A stretch of 64,000 nt of DNA. Origin: Flemingiibacterium sp045578725. GTDB taxonomy: Bacteria > Bacillota > Clostridia > Oscillospirales > CAG-272. A program made the position numbers and the translations under genes. Location of the stretch: assembly GCA_045578725.1 (NCBI GenBank), contig JAZNKS010000073.1, positions 1 to 64,000 of the forward strand. Direction: 5' to 3'. Each line of letters starts with the position of its first letter. Positions within the stretch are counted from its first letter, which is position 1. Positions 42,412 through 51,448 of the stretch are shown here, piece after piece. The notes beneath the pieces were generated by a model that ran no database searches, was not told the origin of the DNA, and was given only the letters and a program-made list of their open reading frames with translations.

Positions 42412-43109
42412 TAAATATCCCCCGATTGGCGGCTGACCTGACACCAGATCATGTAATGGTCGGAGTGCTTTTCTTCCAGCATTCCGCTGTCCTCCAGCTT
42501 CCATCCATCCGAGAACAGGATGTTGTCAATCGCCTTGGATGACTTCCACAAGGAGGGATAGCGCCGGTCGCTCCGGTTCAGCATCCATGCCGCATTCAGC
42601 ACATCAAACTCCTGAAAATTCTCGGTATTGAAATCGCCCGTCAGAATGTACGGTTCTTTCTTCGGAAGAAGCCCTGCCAGCTCGGCAAACTGCCGGGTAC
42701 GGATCGCGGCATCCTCTCGTGAGAGAGTCAGATGCGTATTGAAGAAATGAACGGACTGGCCGCAGACATCCAGAAGTGCATGAGCGACCGATCGCTGTTC
42801 AAAGCCGCCCGATTCCAGCAGAACCGATTCAAAGGACAGAATCGGCCAGCGTGACAGAATTCCGTTTCCGTACTCGCCGCCTTCCAGCGGAATGCTCCTT
42901 GAGAAGGCCGAATATTTCATCGTGGATGCTTCGGCAAGCTCCGCCATCGTGTCAACCCGGCGCGAACGGTCAACATGAATATCCACTTCCTGCAGGCCGA
43001 CCACATCCAGCGCCAGCGCTTCAAAGTCATCGGCCAGCGTCTGCATTTTCATATCCACAAACGCACCGTGCTGGATATTATACGAAGCCACTCTCATTTT
43101 CATAATCAT
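42411..43109 (-). CDS. Endonuclease/exonuclease/phosphatase-family hydrolase
   Basis: A 232-residue EEP-fold protein. Motifs in order are SYNIQHGAF, VGLQEVDIHVDRSRRVDT, HFFNTHLTL, YILTGDFNTENFQEFD and the final SDHYMIW. This is the metal-dependent phosphodiester/phosphatase fold of DNase I, sphingomyelinase and inositol phosphatases. Start 43109 is chosen for AAAGGA eight bases upstream; it overlaps rsgA by four bases. The slot between rsgA and thiN is normally held by rpe (ribulose-phosphate epimerase). Substrate unknown. Confidence 0.85.
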   Translation of the reverse strand: MIMKMRVASYNIQHGAFVDMKMQTLADDFEALALDVVGLQEVDIHVDRSRRVDTMAELAEASTMKYSAFSRSIPLEGGEYGNGILSRWPILSFESVLLESGGFEQRSVAHALLDVCGQSVHFFNTHLTLSREDAAIRTRQFAELAGLLPKKEPYILTGDFNTENFQEFDVLNAAWMLNRSDRRYPSLWKSSKAIDNILFSDGWKLEDSGMLEEKHSDHYMIWCQVSRQSGDI

Positions 43110-44128
43110 CGACCCGATCCTTTCCGATCCCATTCATGCTTGTTCTTCAGCGCCTCATAAAAGGCCAGAAAGCTCGCGTGCCGTTCGGCCGGGATCTTTC
43201 CTTCGCGCACAGCCGCTAAAATCGCGCAGCCCTCTTCCCTGGTATGCGTGCACTTGGTATATCGGCACTGGCCGATGTACGGTTCAAATTCCCGGAAAAC
43301 GTAGGGTAAATCCTCTTTGGTATAAAAATCGTACTGCACAAAATCCAGCATACTGAAGCCGGGCGTGTCGGCGATATAGCCGGCATCCGCATCAAATCCC
43401 GGCAGGCGGTCCAATCCGTACAGCTCGATATGCCGGGTGGTATGGCGGCCGCGCTCGGTTTTGCGGCTGATTTCGCCGGTCTGCAGGCCGAGCGACGGGA
43501 ACAGCCGGTTCAGAAGCGTGGATTTACCGACACCGGATGCGCCGGCGAAGGCTGAAATCTTATTTTTACTCTGCCGGATAAAGGCTCCAAGCCCGCTGTC
43601 CGGCATTTCTTCGCCTTCGATAAAGACCACATAGCCGCATCGACGGTAGATCGAAGCATATGCCTCGGCGGCATCCCCTGCCAGATCAGCCTTGGTGATG
43701 ATAATCACCGGCTCAACCTTTTTGTATTCCGCGACGGTCAGCAGCTTGTCCACCGTCTGCAGAATCGGAGTCGGTCTTGCTGCGGCAAAGACCGCATAGA
43801 TCCGATCCAGATTGGCCATCGGCGGCCGGATCAGCTCATTTTTGCGGGGGAGAATCTCATCGATCATCACACCGGCCTGAATCTCATCCACACCGGCGCG
43901 CCGTTCGGATGTCTCCCCGGCACGATAAAGCTCCGTATCAATACGGAGCTTTACGCTGTCGCCCGGAAGGAGCGTCATTTTTTCATGGCGGAATACACCG
44001 CGTGCCTTGCAGAACAGGCAGGTACCGGCTGTGAATCCTTCCGCAGCCGGCTCGGAATCGGCGATCAGGCGAACCTCATACTGTCCGCCGACCCCCTTGA
44101 TCAGAATGCCTTTGGCTGTGATTTCCAT
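43106..44128 (-). CDS. rsgA: Ribosome small subunit-dependent GTPase RsgA
   Basis: A 340-residue circularly permuted GTPase. An OB-fold N-terminus is followed by G4 (TKAD, 145-148), then G1 (GASGVGKST, 196-204) and G3 (DTPG, 254-257). The zinc site is C288, C293, H295 and C301. It tests 30S maturation and is often a substrate of the PrkC kinase coded just upstream. It starts on the last base of prkC's stop codon. Confidence 0.95.
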   Translation of the reverse strand: MEITAKGILIKGVGGQYEVRLIADSEPAAEGFTAGTCLFCKARGVFRHEKMTLLPGDSVKLRIDTELYRAGETSERRAGVDEIQAGVMIDEILPRKNELIRPPMANLDRIYAVFAAARPTPILQTVDKLLTVAEYKKVEPVIIITKADLAGDAAEAYASIYRRCGYVVFIEGEEMPDSGLGAFIRQSKNKISAFAGASGVGKSTLLNRLFPSLGLQTGEISRKTERGRHTTRHIELYGLDRLPGFDADAGYIADTPGFSMLDFVQYDFYTKEDLPYVFREFEPYIGQCRYTKCTHTREEGCAILAAVREGKIPAERHASFLAFYEALKNKHEWDRKGSGR

Positions 44129-45891
44129 TATTCTGCCGCACCCGATTCGCCCTCGCCGACCGGATCAGCGGTTGTTTCCGTCTTTTCGGGGCCAAGGCTC
44201 ATGACAAAGTCGATCTTCGTGCCTTCCGGAACCATTCCGCCGGCCGCATGGCTCTGACGGATGACGATTCCCTCGCGCACGGTATCCGAGTATTCGTAGG
44301 TAACCTCGCCGAGCTTGAAGCCATTGATCCGCAGAACATTCATGACATTCTGCTCGGTACTGCCCTCAAAGTCCGGCATTTTATTGTACTTGATATCCTG
44401 ACCGCTGCTGATATAGAGCGTTACCGTTTCGCCGCGCTTCAGCGTGGTGCCGGCCTCCGGCTCGGTGCGGATAACATAGCCTTCGTTAATATAATCGTGA
44501 TGCTCGGTGACCTCAAACACGATCATGCCCAGCTCATCACGGAGCTCAATCTTGGCGGTGCGGGCATCGCTGTAGGAATAATCCTTCAGCTCGGCCGTTT
44601 CGGCACCCCAGCAGACCGTCAGCTTCAGATCACAGTTCTGCTTGCCGGGGATAATCTTCCGCTTTTCGCCGGGCAGAGGATCCTGCGCGACGATCTCATA
44701 GCGGTCATAGTTGGAGTCATACATATAGGTGACCTCGACTGTGTAGCCGATGTCCTCCAGACTCTTCTTCAGATCCTCGGTGTAGATGCTTTCGGTGTAT
44801 TTGGGGATGGTAATCTGACGGGAGTTGTCCGTTGTCGTGACCTCAAACAGCTTGGTCAGTACCACAACCGCCGCAATACAGCAGACAATCAGGAAGGCCG
44901 ATGCGACACCGGCGATTACCGGGAACATCGTCCGGCTGCTGCTGCGCGGAGGCGTGAGCTTCTTGACATTGACGGGCGAATTCTGCACCGTACCGGATGA
45001 TCCGGAAGAGCTTGAAGCCGTCGCTTCATGCTGCGGCATCTTGAAGACAGTTCGCGGGTTGCTCTTGACCTGTGCCACATGGCGGAGCATCTGCGCCGCG
45101 CTCTGGAACCGATGCTCCGGATTCTTTTCCATCGCGCCCAGAATGATCTGCTCCAGTCCCACCGGAATCTGGGCATTGATTTCCCGGGGCGGCTTCGGAC
45201 GGTTCTTGACCTGCATGATCGCCACCGTCACCGGGCTGTCGGCCACGAAGGGAAGCTTGCCGGTCGCCATTTCATACATGGTGACACCGAGCGAATAGAT
45301 GTCGCTCCGGCGATCGATCATCTTGCCGCTGGCCTGCTCGGGGCTGATATAAAAAACCGTACCGATCGCCTTATCGGTCATCGTAACCGTTTCCGCATTG
45401 GGAAGCTTGGCGATGCCGAAATCCGCGACCTTGATGACGCCGTTCTTCAGCATCATGATATTCTGCGGCTTGATATCCCGGTGAACGATTCCCTTGGCGT
45501 GAGCGTGCTCCAGCGCCAGCAGGATCTGTTCGGTGATATTCATGATTTCGTGGAAGCTGAGCACACGCTTTTTAAGGATATAATTCTTCAGCGTGATGCC
45601 TTCGATCAGCTCCATAACAATATATTTCAGGTTGTCCTTGACCGAAACATCGTAGATATTGACAATGTTGGGATGGGAGAGCATGGCAACCGCCTTGCTC
45701 TCGTTGATGAAGCGCTTGACCGCCTGTGTATCGTTATTGATGTCATCCTTAAGCATCTTTACCGCTACATTCCGGCGCATCAGCAGATCCGTTGCCTCGA
45801 AGACAACAGCCATTCCGCCGATTCCGATAATTTTGATGATACGGTAGCGCTTGTCAAAGACCTGACCTACATATCTTTCAAAGGAATCCAT
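44128..45891 (-). CDS. prkC: PASTA-domain Ser/Thr protein kinase PrkC
   Basis: A 587-residue membrane kinase. The kinase domain has a Gly loop GIGGMAVV (23-30), K45, HRDIKPQN (137-144) and DFG (157-159). A Ser-rich juxtamembrane stretch precedes one membrane helix (about 323-346). Three PASTA repeats follow at about 359-428, 432-497 and 503-567. The last carries GIVIRQSHAAGGMVPEGT. It senses muropeptides or lipid II and controls growth, germination and stationary-phase functions in Firmicutes. It lies after the phosphatase gene in the canonical prpC-prkC-rsgA order. Confidence 0.96.
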   Translation of the reverse strand: MDSFERYVGQVFDKRYRIIKIIGIGGMAVVFEATDLLMRRNVAVKMLKDDINNDTQAVKRFINESKAVAMLSHPNIVNIYDVSVKDNLKYIVMELIEGITLKNYILKKRVLSFHEIMNITEQILLALEHAHAKGIVHRDIKPQNIMMLKNGVIKVADFGIAKLPNAETVTMTDKAIGTVFYISPEQASGKMIDRRSDIYSLGVTMYEMATGKLPFVADSPVTVAIMQVKNRPKPPREINAQIPVGLEQIILGAMEKNPEHRFQSAAQMLRHVAQVKSNPRTVFKMPQHEATASSSSGSSGTVQNSPVNVKKLTPPRSSSRTMFPVIAGVASAFLIVCCIAAVVVLTKLFEVTTTDNSRQITIPKYTESIYTEDLKKSLEDIGYTVEVTYMYDSNYDRYEIVAQDPLPGEKRKIIPGKQNCDLKLTVCWGAETAELKDYSYSDARTAKIELRDELGMIVFEVTEHHDYINEGYVIRTEPEAGTTLKRGETVTLYISSGQDIKYNKMPDFEGSTEQNVMNVLRINGFKLGEVTYEYSDTVREGIVIRQSHAAGGMVPEGTKIDFVMSLGPEKTETTADPVGEGESGAAE

Positions 45892-45928
45892 TCCTTATCA
45901 TCCTTTCCGCATTGCTGCCTTCGTCCGG

Positions 45929-46735
45929 TTATTCTTCCGTTTTTGTGTACTTGACAAGCACCGCTGTTATGTTGTCCGGACCGCCGGCCGCATTGGCCGC
46001 CTCAATCAGCCGGTCGGTTTTATCCGCCAGCTCGGTTTCCGTGTCGAGAACCACGTCGATGTCCAGATCGGAGGAGATAATGGCATAAATATCCTCCGGC
46101 AGAAGCTGGCCGGAAAGACCGTCGGAGCAAAGGAGAAGATAGCAGACCTTCAGGCTGGAGAGATCAACGGAGAAGATATCCGTTTCAATGTTATTCTTGA
46201 TGCCGACCGCGCGGGTAATTCGGTTGCGGAAGGGATGGCTGCGTGCATCCTCCACGCTGATCTCGCCGCTGTCGATCAGATGCTGAACATAGGAATGGTC
46301 ATGCGTGATCTGGGTGATGGTATTGTCCGAGATCAGATACAGCCGGCTGTCGCCGATATTGACCACATAGACCAGCTCATCGCAGATCAGCGCCGCAACA
46401 AGGGTTGTTCCCATGCCGCGGTATTCCGCCGAGGTCTGGGATTTCTTATATACGGCAATATTGGCGTCGTGCGCCGCATTGTCAAGGATGATACAGGCAT
46501 CATCGCTGGAAAGGCGGAGCATATTGTCTTCATCAATCTTGGCAAGGGCATATTTCAGAACCTTTTCGCAGAAAACCTCAGCCGCGCATTCGCTGGCCAC
46601 ATTTCCGCCCTTGGCACCGCCCATACCGTCGCAGACCACACAAAGCGTCGCATTGCTGCTGATCTCACGGATCAGATAATTATCCTGATTGGCAGAGCGA
46701 ACCTTGCCGGTATCGCTTTTACCGTAAAAAAACAT
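45929..46735 (-). CDS. prpC: PP2C-family Ser/Thr phosphatase
   Basis: A 268-residue PPM phosphatase. Metal motifs are VCDGMGGAKGG and LLLCSDGLSGQL, with the C-terminal GGPDNITAVLVKY. NIGDSRLYLISDN and HPFRNRITRAVG are further family blocks. It removes phosphate from PrkC and its targets. It has its own promoter and is followed by prkC with a 37-base gap. Confidence 0.95.
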   Translation of the reverse strand: MFFYGKSDTGKVRSANQDNYLIREISSNATLCVVCDGMGGAKGGNVASECAAEVFCEKVLKYALAKIDEDNMLRLSSDDACIILDNAAHDANIAVYKKSQTSAEYRGMGTTLVAALICDELVYVVNIGDSRLYLISDNTITQITHDHSYVQHLIDSGEISVEDARSHPFRNRITRAVGIKNNIETDIFSVDLSSLKVCYLLLCSDGLSGQLLPEDIYAIISSDLDIDVVLDTETELADKTDRLIEAANAAGGPDNITAVLVKYTKTEE

Positions 46736-46783
46736 TTCTTCCGTTCATCCTCTCTTGCCTGACACTAAAATGAGCCTTACCTA

Positions 46784-46812
46784 ATTATATTCTATCGATG
46801 TGAATCAGTAAA
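46784..46812 (-). promoter_or_regulatory. Sigma-A promoter before prpC
   Basis: Minus strand: TTTACT (46807-46812) and TATAAT (46784-46789) with a 17-base spacer. It lies in the 125-base gap between rlmN and prpC. A short CCCCG/CGGGG stem with a T-run (46843-46860) lies next to it. The downstream part of the operon can thus be started separately. Confidence 0.65.
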
Positions 46813-46860
46813 GATTTTTTTGGGGCTGAATTGTTAACAAAGCACCCCGTCGGGGATTTT

Positions 46861-47943
46861 TTACTCCTCCGCCGCTGTTTCGCGGGCCAGCTTGGCCCGG
46901 CGGAGCTGACCGCAGGAGGCATTGATGTCCGAGCCGAGTTTGCGGCGCACAGTGGCATTGATGCCGTTCTTCTCTAAAACAGCGGCAAATCGCTGAACCG
47001 CTTCTGCGGAGGAACGGGAGAATCCGCTCTCCGCCACCTCATTGACCGGAATCAGATTGACATGGATCGGGAAGCTGCGGCCGCCTTCAAACAGGCCCTT
47101 CTTCAGAGCCGCAGCCAGCTGGCCCGCATATTCCGCCGTATCGTTTTTGCCGGCGATCAGCGTATATTCAAAGGAAATTCGTCTTCCGGTCGCCAGAAAA
47201 TACCGACGGCAGGCAGAAAGCAGAGCGGCGATATTCCACTTTTTGTTGACCGGCATGATGGAGGTGCGGGTTTCGTCATCCGCCGCGTGGAGGGAAATCG
47301 ACAGCGTGATCTGCAGATCCAGCTTTGCCAGCTCATCAATCCGGTCCACCAGACCGCAGGTGGACAGCGAGATATGGCGGCTTCCGATATTCAGTCCCTC
47401 GGGGGCACCGACCAGCTCCAGGAATTTCACTACATTATCATAATTGTCCAGCGGCTCGCCGATTCCCATCATGACGATGTTGGAAATCCGCTCGCCCATA
47501 TCCTTTTCGGCGGCGATCACCTGTCCGAGCAGCTCGGACGGCTCCAGTCTGCGCACAAGGCCGCCAATGGTGGAAGCGCAGAACTTGCATCCCATCGGGC
47601 AGCCGACCTCGCTGGAGATGCAGATGGTATTGCCGTGCTTGTAGCGCATGAATACGCTTTCAATCACATTGCCGTCATACAGGCCAAACAGGTACTTGAC
47701 CGTACCATCCAGCTTTGATACCAGCTTTTCTTCCACGGTCGGCAGATTGACAACGGCCTTCTCCTTCAGCGTCTGGCGCAGTTTCTTTGAGAGATTGGTC
47801 ATCCCGTCAAGATCCGTGCCCTTGTGCATCCAGGAAAAAATCTGACCGGCGCGGTATTTCGGCTCACCGAGCGAGGCAAGGAATTCCTCCAGCTCGGCAA
47901 TATTCATGCTCAGCAAATCGGCTTTTTCGTTGATGGTTGTCAT
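46861..47943 (-). CDS. rlmN: Dual-specificity 23S rRNA/tRNA adenine-C2 methyltransferase RlmN
   Basis: A 360-residue radical SAM enzyme. The cluster motif is CPMGCKFC (C115, C119, C122). ESVFMRYKHGNTICISSEVG precedes it, and GIGEPLDNYDNV follows. The methyl-carrying Cys is near the C-terminus in NASCGQLR. The sequence belongs to RlmN and not the Cfr resistance branch as far as motifs show. ATGA overlap with rsmB. Confidence 0.96.
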   Translation of the reverse strand: MTTINEKADLLSMNIAELEEFLASLGEPKYRAGQIFSWMHKGTDLDGMTNLSKKLRQTLKEKAVVNLPTVEEKLVSKLDGTVKYLFGLYDGNVIESVFMRYKHGNTICISSEVGCPMGCKFCASTIGGLVRRLEPSELLGQVIAAEKDMGERISNIVMMGIGEPLDNYDNVVKFLELVGAPEGLNIGSRHISLSTCGLVDRIDELAKLDLQITLSISLHAADDETRTSIMPVNKKWNIAALLSACRRYFLATGRRISFEYTLIAGKNDTAEYAGQLAAALKKGLFEGGRSFPIHVNLIPVNEVAESGFSRSSAEAVQRFAAVLEKNGINATVRRKLGSDINASCGQLRRAKLARETAAEE

Positions 47944-49277
47944 TTGTTATCCTTACGTCTGAATTTGGCGATAAAGAAGCCGTCGGTATTATCGATATGC
48001 GGATACAGGGTCAGCTGTCCGTTTTTTGATGCCAGCCCGCCGATTTCAAAATCCTCGGCGGCATAATCGCCGTGCGTATCAAGGAAGGCCCGCACCACAT
48101 CACCGTTTTCGCGGCGGTTGAGCGTGCAGGTGGAATAGCAGAGTACGCCGCCCGGCTTGACATACCGGGAAACATTGGCCAGAATCGCCGTCTGGATGGC
48201 GGGGAGCCGCTCGATTTCATCCGCACCCTTATAGCGGATCTCCGGCTTCTTGGCGATCACGCCGAGGCCTGAGCAAGGGGCATCGCAGATCAGGACATCC
48301 GCTGACTTTTCAAGGCCCGCATCAAAAACGGAACCATTCTTTTCTTCGGCCGTCAGAATCGAAATTCCCAGCGACCGCGCCCCGTTTTCGACCAGCGAAA
48401 GCTTATTTTTGTGAAGATCGAAGCTTTTCAGAATGCCGGTATTCTCCATGGCCATCGCCGCCGAGAAGCTCTTGCCGCCCGGGCAGGCGCAGGAATCGAT
48501 CACCGTTTGTCCCGGCTTCGGATCCGCGGCCAATACCGCCAGCTGGGAGGCTTCGTCCTGGACAAAGGCCAATCCCTCATGTACGACGGCCAGCGCCTGC
48601 GGCTGAAGGGAGCCGCCGAGGCGGATGCCGACCGGTGAATAAGCGGTCGCTCCGGCAGAAATGCCGTCCTGCGCCAGCCGTTCAAGAAGTGCCTCGCGCG
48701 TTGTTTTCAGCGTATTGACACGGAGCGTGATCGGCGGATTCTGATGAAAGGCCGCGAGCAGCGCTTCCGGGTCATCGCAGGAATCCGAAAGGATCCGGCA
48801 GACATCCTCGCCGCAGGAATAGCGAACCGACAGATAATCCGCCCCATCCGCACGGGTGGGCCATGGAAGATTGTCCCGGCTCATTTTGCGGAGAAAGCCG
48901 CGCAGAACCGCATTGACAAAGGAGGCGGCGCGGGGCTGTCTTTTCTTGATAAGCGTCACGCTTTCATTGACCGCCGCGCTTTCCGGGATCCGGTCGAGCC
49001 AGATCAGCTGATAGAGGCCCAGCCGCAGAGCGGTGAGGATTTCATCGTCCAGCGCCGTCAGCTCTTTGGCGGACAGCTGTGCCAGAAAATAATCCAGCGA
49101 AATTCTCCGCTCGATGACACCGTACACAAGAGCGGTATAAAGACCGCGCTCGGCACCCGTCAGATGAAAGCGGCGGATCGCGGAATCGACCTCCAGATTG
49201 GAGTATTTTTTATCCTTTTCACAGCGCAGAAGGGAGAGAAAGGCCGCCTCGCGCGCCGAATATTCCTTTTGTTCCAT
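47940..49277 (-). CDS. rsmB: 16S rRNA m5C967 methyltransferase RsmB
   Basis: A 445-residue protein. The N-terminal NusB-like RNA-binding domain (about 1-150) has VYGVIERRISLDYFLAQ. The C-terminal SAM methyltransferase has SCACPGGKSFSAAM, ICDAPCSGLGVIAKKPEI (catalytic Cys) and CYSTCTLNRREN (second Cys). It methylates C967 of 16S rRNA. ATG 49277 overlaps the stop of the upstream peptidase gene; a GTG one codon earlier is possible. Confidence 0.95.
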   Translation of the reverse strand: MEQKEYSAREAAFLSLLRCEKDKKYSNLEVDSAIRRFHLTGAERGLYTALVYGVIERRISLDYFLAQLSAKELTALDDEILTALRLGLYQLIWLDRIPESAAVNESVTLIKKRQPRAASFVNAVLRGFLRKMSRDNLPWPTRADGADYLSVRYSCGEDVCRILSDSCDDPEALLAAFHQNPPITLRVNTLKTTREALLERLAQDGISAGATAYSPVGIRLGGSLQPQALAVVHEGLAFVQDEASQLAVLAADPKPGQTVIDSCACPGGKSFSAAMAMENTGILKSFDLHKNKLSLVENGARSLGISILTAEEKNGSVFDAGLEKSADVLICDAPCSGLGVIAKKPEIRYKGADEIERLPAIQTAILANVSRYVKPGGVLCYSTCTLNRRENGDVVRAFLDTHGDYAAEDFEIGGLASKNGQLTLYPHIDNTDGFFIAKFRRKDNK

Positions 49278-49972
49278 CACTTGCGGTCGCTCCGTCTGGC
49301 AATCAGGAAGATCCGGATCAGGTTGGCCAGCGAAACGGCCAGCGCGGCTACATAGGTCAGCGCGGCGGCCGTCAGAACCTTCCGTGAAGAGGCCAGCTCA
49401 TCGCTGTTCAGCCGTCCGGAGGCCTTCAGCGCCTCCATGGCGCGGGAGCTGGCATTGAATTCGGTCGGAAGCGTGACCAGCTGGAAGAGCGTGGAGCATC
49501 CGAAGGCAATCACGCCCAGATACGCCAGTGCGGGAAAGGAGAGCGCAATTCCCAAAAGCACCAGCGGCATAGCTAAATTGGAACCGATATTGGTGATGGG
49601 AATGATCGCCATGCGGAGCTTGATCGGACCGTACCCGACCGCGTGCTGAACCGCGTGACCGGCCTCATGGGCGGCAACGCCCACCGCGGCCGCGGTATTG
49701 ACACCATATACCGGCTCCGACAGATAGATTGTGTTGTCAGACGGGTTGTAATGGTCGGTCAGCTCGCCCGCTGTCTGCGCGATGCGGACGTTCCGGAGCC
49801 CGTTGGCATCCAGAATGCTCCGTGCGGCATCAAAGCCGGTCATCCCGCATTTTACGGTTTCCTTTGCATAGCGCTTGAAGGTTGAGCTGACATTGGCCTG
49901 TGCCCACATGGCAAAAATCACCGCCGGAAGCACCAGCACAATATAAGCCATATCAATACCCAGAAAATTCAT
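49277..49972 (-). CDS. yugP: YugP-family zinc metallopeptidase, membrane
   Basis: A 231-residue membrane protein with an N-terminal segment (IVLVLPAVIFAMWAQ) and further C-terminal segments. The zinc motif AAHEAGHAVQH provides H102, E103 and H106, followed by NIGSNLAMPLVLLG. The family is DUF2265/YugP; its substrate is unknown. It is commonly coded between fmt and rsmB in Clostridia. Confidence 0.9.
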   Translation of the reverse strand: MNFLGIDMAYIVLVLPAVIFAMWAQANVSSTFKRYAKETVKCGMTGFDAARSILDANGLRNVRIAQTAGELTDHYNPSDNTIYLSEPVYGVNTAAAVGVAAHEAGHAVQHAVGYGPIKLRMAIIPITNIGSNLAMPLVLLGIALSFPALAYLGVIAFGCSTLFQLVTLPTEFNASSRAMEALKASGRLNSDELASSRKVLTAAALTYVAALAVSLANLIRIFLIARRSDRK

Positions 49973-49993
49973 GGACAGAATGTCCTCCTCGTG

Positions 49994-50944
49994 TTATCGC
50001 TGATAAACCCGGAAGCAGTCGCCGGGCGCCACCTTGCGGCCGTTGATGAAATCGGCGGCGGCCATCCGGCTCTTTCCTTCGGGAAGAAGATGGGTGACGG
50101 CAATGGAACCGACACGGCAGGCGACCTCGATTTTTCCGTCGGCGCACCGCAGAACCTCACCCGGGTTCGTATGCTCCTTCACCGTATCCGCAAGCTCGGC
50201 GCGGATGATTTTCACAGCACGGTGATTCAGCTCGGCCACCGCAAGCGGGAACGGCGAAAGGCCGCGGATCCGGTTGTATACATGAATGGCCTCGTCATCG
50301 AAGTGGAGAATGCAGTCGGCATTCTCAATTTTGGCGGCATAGGTGGACTTCAGATCGTCCTGCTTTTCGCGGGGAGCCGTTCCGTTTTCGATGGCGGGAA
50401 GCGTTTCCAGCAGCAGGCGGGCGCCGGCCTCGGCCATTTTATCATGGACCGATTCAAAATCGTCGTGCAGTTCGATCGGAACCACGGCTTTGGCGATCAT
50501 ATCACCGGTATCGATGCCGGCATCCATATACATGATGGTAATGCCGGTCTCTCTCTCTCCGTCGATGATCGCACGCTGCATGGGAGCCGCGCCGCGGTAT
50601 TTGGGCAGAAGGGAGCCGTGAACGCAGATGCTGCCGTATTTCGGATAATCCAGCACATTTTCGGGCAGGATTTTGCCGAAGGCCGCCACCGCGATCAGAT
50701 CGGGATTGACAGATTCCAGCAGGGCGGCAAATTCCTCGCCGCGAAGGGTTTTGGGCTGATAGACCGGAATCCCGTGCTCAACGGCACATTCCTTGACCGG
50801 AGGCGGGGTAAGAATCATCTTGCGGCCCTTGGGCTTGTCCGGCTGGGTCACAACACCGATGACATCATAGCCGGCCGAAATCAGAGCCTCCAGCGAGCTG
50901 CGGGCAAAATCGGGGGTGCCCATAAACAGAATTCTCATGCTCAT
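49994..50944 (-). CDS. fmt: Methionyl-tRNA formyltransferase
   Basis: A 316-residue enzyme. It begins MRILFMGTPDFARSSLEALI. The catalytic region GSLLPKYRGAAPMQRAI with the SLLP motif and GITIMYMDAGIDTGDM are typical. The C-terminal OB domain follows from about residue 208. It formylates initiator Met-tRNA. ATGA overlap with def, with the ribosome site AGGTGG inside def. Confidence 0.96.
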   Translation of the reverse strand: MSMRILFMGTPDFARSSLEALISAGYDVIGVVTQPDKPKGRKMILTPPPVKECAVEHGIPVYQPKTLRGEEFAALLESVNPDLIAVAAFGKILPENVLDYPKYGSICVHGSLLPKYRGAAPMQRAIIDGERETGITIMYMDAGIDTGDMIAKAVVPIELHDDFESVHDKMAEAGARLLLETLPAIENGTAPREKQDDLKSTYAAKIENADCILHFDDEAIHVYNRIRGLSPFPLAVAELNHRAVKIIRAELADTVKEHTNPGEVLRCADGKIEVACRVGSIAVTHLLPEGKSRMAAADFINGRKVAPGDCFRVYQR

Positions 50945-51414
50945 TCGGCTTCCACCTCATCAGGATCCAGCATACGGATCGCCTTGTCCGTGAACAGAAT
51001 GCCCTCCAGATGATCCAGCTCGTGGCAAAAGGCGCGTGCGGCCAGACCCGATCCGGTCACCTGAATCCATTCGCCGTCCAGATTCATGGCCCGGACGGTG
51101 ACCGTCATCGGACGGTCGGTGATGCCCCAGCGATCCGGAACCGACAGACAGCCCTCGGCTTCATTCTGCTTGCCCTCCCGCTTGATGATCTCGGGGTTGA
51201 TCAGGATGTAGGGCTTGCCCTCTTCCACCTCAACGATGACCATCCGGCGGAGCTTTCCCACCTGTACGGCGGCCAGACCGCATCCGTTGGCGGCCCGCAT
51301 CGTTTCCAGCATATCTGCGGCCAGCAGACGGATCCGATCGTCGATTTTCTCGATCGGGCGGCTCTTTTTGCGGAGGATGGGATCGCCATCCTTTACTATA
51401 TTCAGCTTAGCCAT
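50941..51414 (-). CDS. def: Peptide deformylase
   Basis: A 157-residue type I-like deformylase. Motif 1 is GCGLAAVQVG (Q51), motif 2 is EGCLSVPD (metal C89) and motif 3 is HELDH (H131, E132, H135). It removes the N-formyl group from new proteins. It forms a coupled pair with fmt. Confidence 0.96.
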   Translation of the reverse strand: MAKLNIVKDGDPILRKKSRPIEKIDDRIRLLAADMLETMRAANGCGLAAVQVGKLRRMVIVEVEEGKPYILINPEIIKREGKQNEAEGCLSVPDRWGITDRPMTVTVRAMNLDGEWIQVTGSGLAARAFCHELDHLEGILFTDKAIRMLDPDEVEAE

Positions 51415-51448
51415 AATTATGCATTCCTTTCTGCCTGTTCTGGTTCCC

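Noticed and set aside
46861..47943. RlmN considered as a Cfr-type antibiotic resistance methyltransferase.
   Set aside because: It lies in the conserved rsmB-rlmN-prpC order with standard RlmN motifs, so the housekeeping enzyme is far more likely.
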